Assembly (NCBI GenBank): GCA_900554395.1
Contig: USHB01000064.1
Location: forward strand, 1 to 7,910
DNA from: an uncultured Phascolarctobacterium sp.
GTDB taxonomy: Bacteria; Bacillota; Negativicutes; Acidaminococcales; Acidaminococcaceae
Direction: 5' to 3'
Length of the DNA: 7,910 bases
Positions within the stretch are counted from its first letter, which is position 1. Every line of letters begins with the position of its first letter. Below the pieces are notes generated by a model. The model did not search any database, was not told the origin of the DNA, and saw only the letters and a program-made list of their open reading frames with translations. This document shows, in pieces, positions 6,055-7,910 of this stretch. The position numbers and the translations under genes were made by a program.

Positions 6055-6822
6055 TCAGGCTTTCTGCCTTAACTTAATATAAGGCTTTGCGAAGGTTAAG
6101 TCAATATATTCCGCCCTAATATTTTTTGTTTTTATATCATTAAAAACCGTAATGAAAACATCAAGCTTATCTGCAAGGTTATCTGCGTTGCCCAAAAGAA
6201 TCGGATAGCCATAGCTCAAGTTAAATTTTACGTTATTTTTACCGTCAACGGCAATTTCAGAAATTGAATTTATAACATCTTTATCAAGTTTGCTCAGGAA
6301 ATTTAAAATTGCCAGTACATTTTTTTCTTTTATTGTATCGCCAAAAAAGATATTCCCGATAACAACGCCTGAAAGTATCGGCGCATCGGCATCTTTTATG
6401 CAGTCGCTGACATTCATTACAAAACCGTTATAATCAACCTGGGCATAACTTTTATAAGAACAGGCAATATAAAGCGCCGGTATACGTTCTTTAACGCGGA
6501 TGGCGAGCACGCCGGGCCAGAAATATTCCGTTTCCGCCTTTTCAAAACGCACATCATTTTCAATAGCTGTTTTTATAACAGAAGGCGAGAGCACGAATAA
6601 ATTAACCGGCTTTTGCGTTCCGCACATTTTTAAAATATCATCATCGTCCAGTTTGGTTGTGCCTTCAATAACAATGCTGCCAAAAGCCGTACCCGGTGCC
6701 GTAATCCATTTATAAGCACTGAATATGCCGCCTATAACAATTGCTGCAATAAAAAACAGGCGCAAAAGGCGCAAGCGCCGCTTTTTACGGTTTTGTTTTA
6801 ATCGTTCGCGTGTCGACTGCAC
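6055..6822 (-). CDS. ftsQ: Cell division protein FtsQ/DivIB
   Basis: This 255-residue bitopic membrane protein belongs to the divisome subcomplex with FtsL/DivIC and FtsB. A short, strongly basic cytoplasmic tail (RERLKQNRKKRRLRLLR, 5-21) precedes one membrane helix (about 22-40). A POTRA domain spans about 46-113 (FGSIVIEGTTKLDDDDIL to LAIRVKERIPALY), followed by the beta-rich FtsQ/DivIB domain to about 220. Sequence conservation is low, as usual in this family, and the call rests on layout, POTRA motif and position between ddl and DUF881/sbp/ftsZ. The start is GTG, supported by GAGGTG six bases upstream and by the basic tail that directly follows. It begins 30 bases after the ddl stop. Length is normal. 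Confidence 0.92.
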   Translation of the reverse strand: MQSTRERLKQNRKKRRLRLLRLFFIAAIVIGGIFSAYKWITAPGTAFGSIVIEGTTKLDDDDILKMCGTQKPVNLFVLSPSVIKTAIENDVRFEKAETEYFWPGVLAIRVKERIPALYIACSYKSYAQVDYNGFVMNVSDCIKDADAPILSGVVIGNIFFGDTIKEKNVLAILNFLSKLDKDVINSISEIAVDGKNNVKFNLSYGYPILLGNADNLADKLDVFITVFNDIKTKNIRAEYIDLTFAKPYIKLRQKA

Positions 6823-6828
6823 CTTTTA

Positions 6829-6834
6829 CACCTC
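6829..6834 (-). promoter_or_regulatory. Ribosome binding site for the GTG start of ftsQ
   Basis: GAGGTG lies six bases before the GTG at 6822, inside the 30-base gap after ddl. No ATG with a better site exists near the start of the frame, so the GTG is accepted. Confidence 0.75.
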
Positions 6835-6852
6835 GTTAAAATTCATTAGTAA

Positions 6853-7797
6853 TTATTTGTTATCAAGCGATGCGGATTGTAAAATAATATCGCATAATTC
6901 GGGGAAAGTAATTCCGGCAGCAGCAGCAGCTTTAGGAACAAGACTGGTTGCAGTCATGCCCGGAACCGTATTGATTTCCAGCACATAGCCGTTGCCTTCA
7001 TCGTCAAGCATTACATCTGCACGGGCAACGCCGCTGCAGCCTAATACTTCATAAGCCTGTTTTGCTATTTCCTGTACTTTTTTGGTAGTTGTCTCATCCA
7101 AATCTGCCGGGCAGATATATTCTGTTGCGCCTTTGGTGTATTTGGAATGGTAATCATAAGTACCGGAATGTGGAGCAATGTGAATTACCGGCAGAGCCAC
7201 TGCTTCACCGTCTTTTTGCATCATGGAAACAGTCAGTTCCCAGCCGTCAACAAATTTTTCAACCAAAATATCACTGCAGTATTTAAAAGCATTTGCCAGC
7301 GCTTCATCAAGCTGCGCTTCTTCTTTAACAATTTCCACGCCGATGCTGCTGCCCTGGCTTGCAGGTTTTACAACTACCGGCAGGCTGAATTTCTGCATAA
7401 TTTTTTCTTTAATGCCGCTTTCCCTGCTGTTTAAAATCAGGCAGTCAGGTGTCGGTATGCCGGCATCGCGCAGCATACGTTTGCTAATCACTTTATCCAT
7501 ACATACTACACTTGCAATCATGCCGCTGCCGGTATACGGAATGCCGCAAATTTCCAAAAGAGTCTGCAAACGTCCATCTTCGCCGTAAAGCCCATGCACT
7601 GCATTAAATACCACTTCAGCTTTACAGTCTGCAAGCTGTTTGGCAAAATTATGCGGGTCAAGGTCAACTTCAACAACGTTGGTATAACCGGCTTCCCTTA
7701 ACGCTTTGGCAATAGCTGCGCCGGTGTTTAAAGATACTTCTCTTTCTGCGGACGGGCCGCCCATAACAACTGCAACAACCTGATTTTTATTAAACAT
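6853..7797 (-). CDS. ddl: D-alanine--D-alanine ligase
   Basis: A 314-residue cytoplasmic ATP-grasp ligase that joins two D-alanines for the peptidoglycan stem peptide. Visible motifs are [10 protein letters not shown] (13-22, with E19), HGLYGEDG (69-75 region), [11 protein letters not shown] (144-154, with S151), the omega-loop [13 protein letters not shown] (215-227), RADVML (259-264) and EINTVPGMT (274-282) holding the Mg-binding Glu274 and Asn276. Tyr220 corresponds to the E. coli DdlB Tyr216, the residue linked to D-Ala-D-Ala rather than D-Ala-D-lactate products, so a vancomycin-sensitive type precursor is expected from this gene alone. Length matches the short DdlB type. The ribosome site AAAGGAG is eight bases upstream, within murC, and the gene overlaps murC by 8 bases. 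Confidence 0.97.
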   Translation of the reverse strand: MFNKNQVVAVVMGGPSAEREVSLNTGAAIAKALREAGYTNVVEVDLDPHNFAKQLADCKAEVVFNAVHGLYGEDGRLQTLLEICGIPYTGSGMIASVVCMDKVISKRMLRDAGIPTPDCLILNSRESGIKEKIMQKFSLPVVVKPASQGSSIGVEIVKEEAQLDEALANAFKYCSDILVEKFVDGWELTVSMMQKDGEAVALPVIHIAPHSGTYDYHSKYTKGATEYICPADLDETTTKKVQEIAKQAYEVLGCSGVARADVMLDDEGNGYVLEINTVPGMTATSLVPKAAAAAGITFPELCDIILQSASLDNK

Positions 7798-7910
7798 TTT
7801 CTTTGCTCCTTTGCAAATCAGTTACTAATGCTTCGCCAACTTTATATACATCGCCGGCGCCGATAGTCATAATCAAATCGCCGCTGTGGGCGTTTTTTAC
7901 AAGATAGGTT
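7790..7910 (-). CDS. murC: UDP-N-acetylmuramate--L-alanine ligase, C-terminal end (partial)
   Basis: The last 39 codons of a gene cut by the window edge. The translation contains [19 protein letters not shown], which matches the C-terminal GDL(V/I)LTMGAGD(I/V)xKVGE stretch typical of MurC, the cytoplasmic enzyme adding L-Ala to UDP-MurNAc. The frame runs open to 7909 and stops with TAA at 7790-7792. The stop lies inside the first codons of ddl (ATGTTTAA, 8-base overlap), so the two genes are coupled. The short tail after KVGE is not diagnostic on its own, but the context before ddl agrees. In many clusters murB lies between murC and ddl; here it does not. Confidence 0.88.
   Translation of the reverse strand, partial: TYLVKNAHSGDLIMTIGAGDVYKVGEALVTDLQRSKENV

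Overview
All protein-coding genes here lie on the minus strand, so the window is best read from right to left. It looks like an obligately anaerobic Firmicute of moderate to low G+C. The cell-envelope order murC-ddl-ftsQ-DUF881-sbp-ftsZ is a Firmicutes-style division and cell-wall (dcw) cluster. The oxygen-sensitive class III ribonucleotide reductase genes and the nrdR next door fit an anaerobe. A Negativicutes member (Acidaminococcaceae or Veillonellaceae type) is my best guess, but that rests on gene order and protein flavour and not on any search.

From 7910 down to about 3714 is the division and cell-wall block. It holds the C-terminal end of murC (cut by the window edge), ddl (D-Ala-D-Ala ligase), ftsQ (divisome POTRA protein, GTG start), a DUF881 membrane/coiled-coil protein, sbp (DUF1290 small membrane protein) and ftsZ. 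The genes from murC to sbp overlap or sit within 30 bases of each other. A 102-base gap with a hairpin separates sbp from ftsZ. No ftsA lies between ftsQ and ftsZ. The block ends in a G+C-rich intrinsic terminator at 3714-3746.

From about 3660 down to 183 is a second transcription unit for deoxynucleotide synthesis. An extended -10 promoter precedes nrdR (Zn-ribbon/ATP-cone repressor). Then come nrdD (anaerobic ribonucleotide reductase), nrdG (its radical-SAM activase) and a cysteine-rich C_GCAxxG_C_C family protein. All four genes overlap or nearly touch, and the unit closes with a strong hairpin-plus-T terminator at 183-224. NrdR would sense ATP/dATP and repress RNR genes, NrdG would install the glycyl radical on NrdD, and NrdD would reduce ribonucleotides.

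The most notable point is the NrdD C-terminus. The protein is intact through the Zn-binding cysteines and the following Ile-Arg-Arg, then ends after seven unrelated residues, exactly where the glycyl-radical loop (R-x-x-G-Y type) should begin. The activase gene is intact. I did not see a mobile element, CRISPR array, tRNA, rRNA or clearly novel system. The leftmost 180 bases are A+T-rich and hold nothing I can name.
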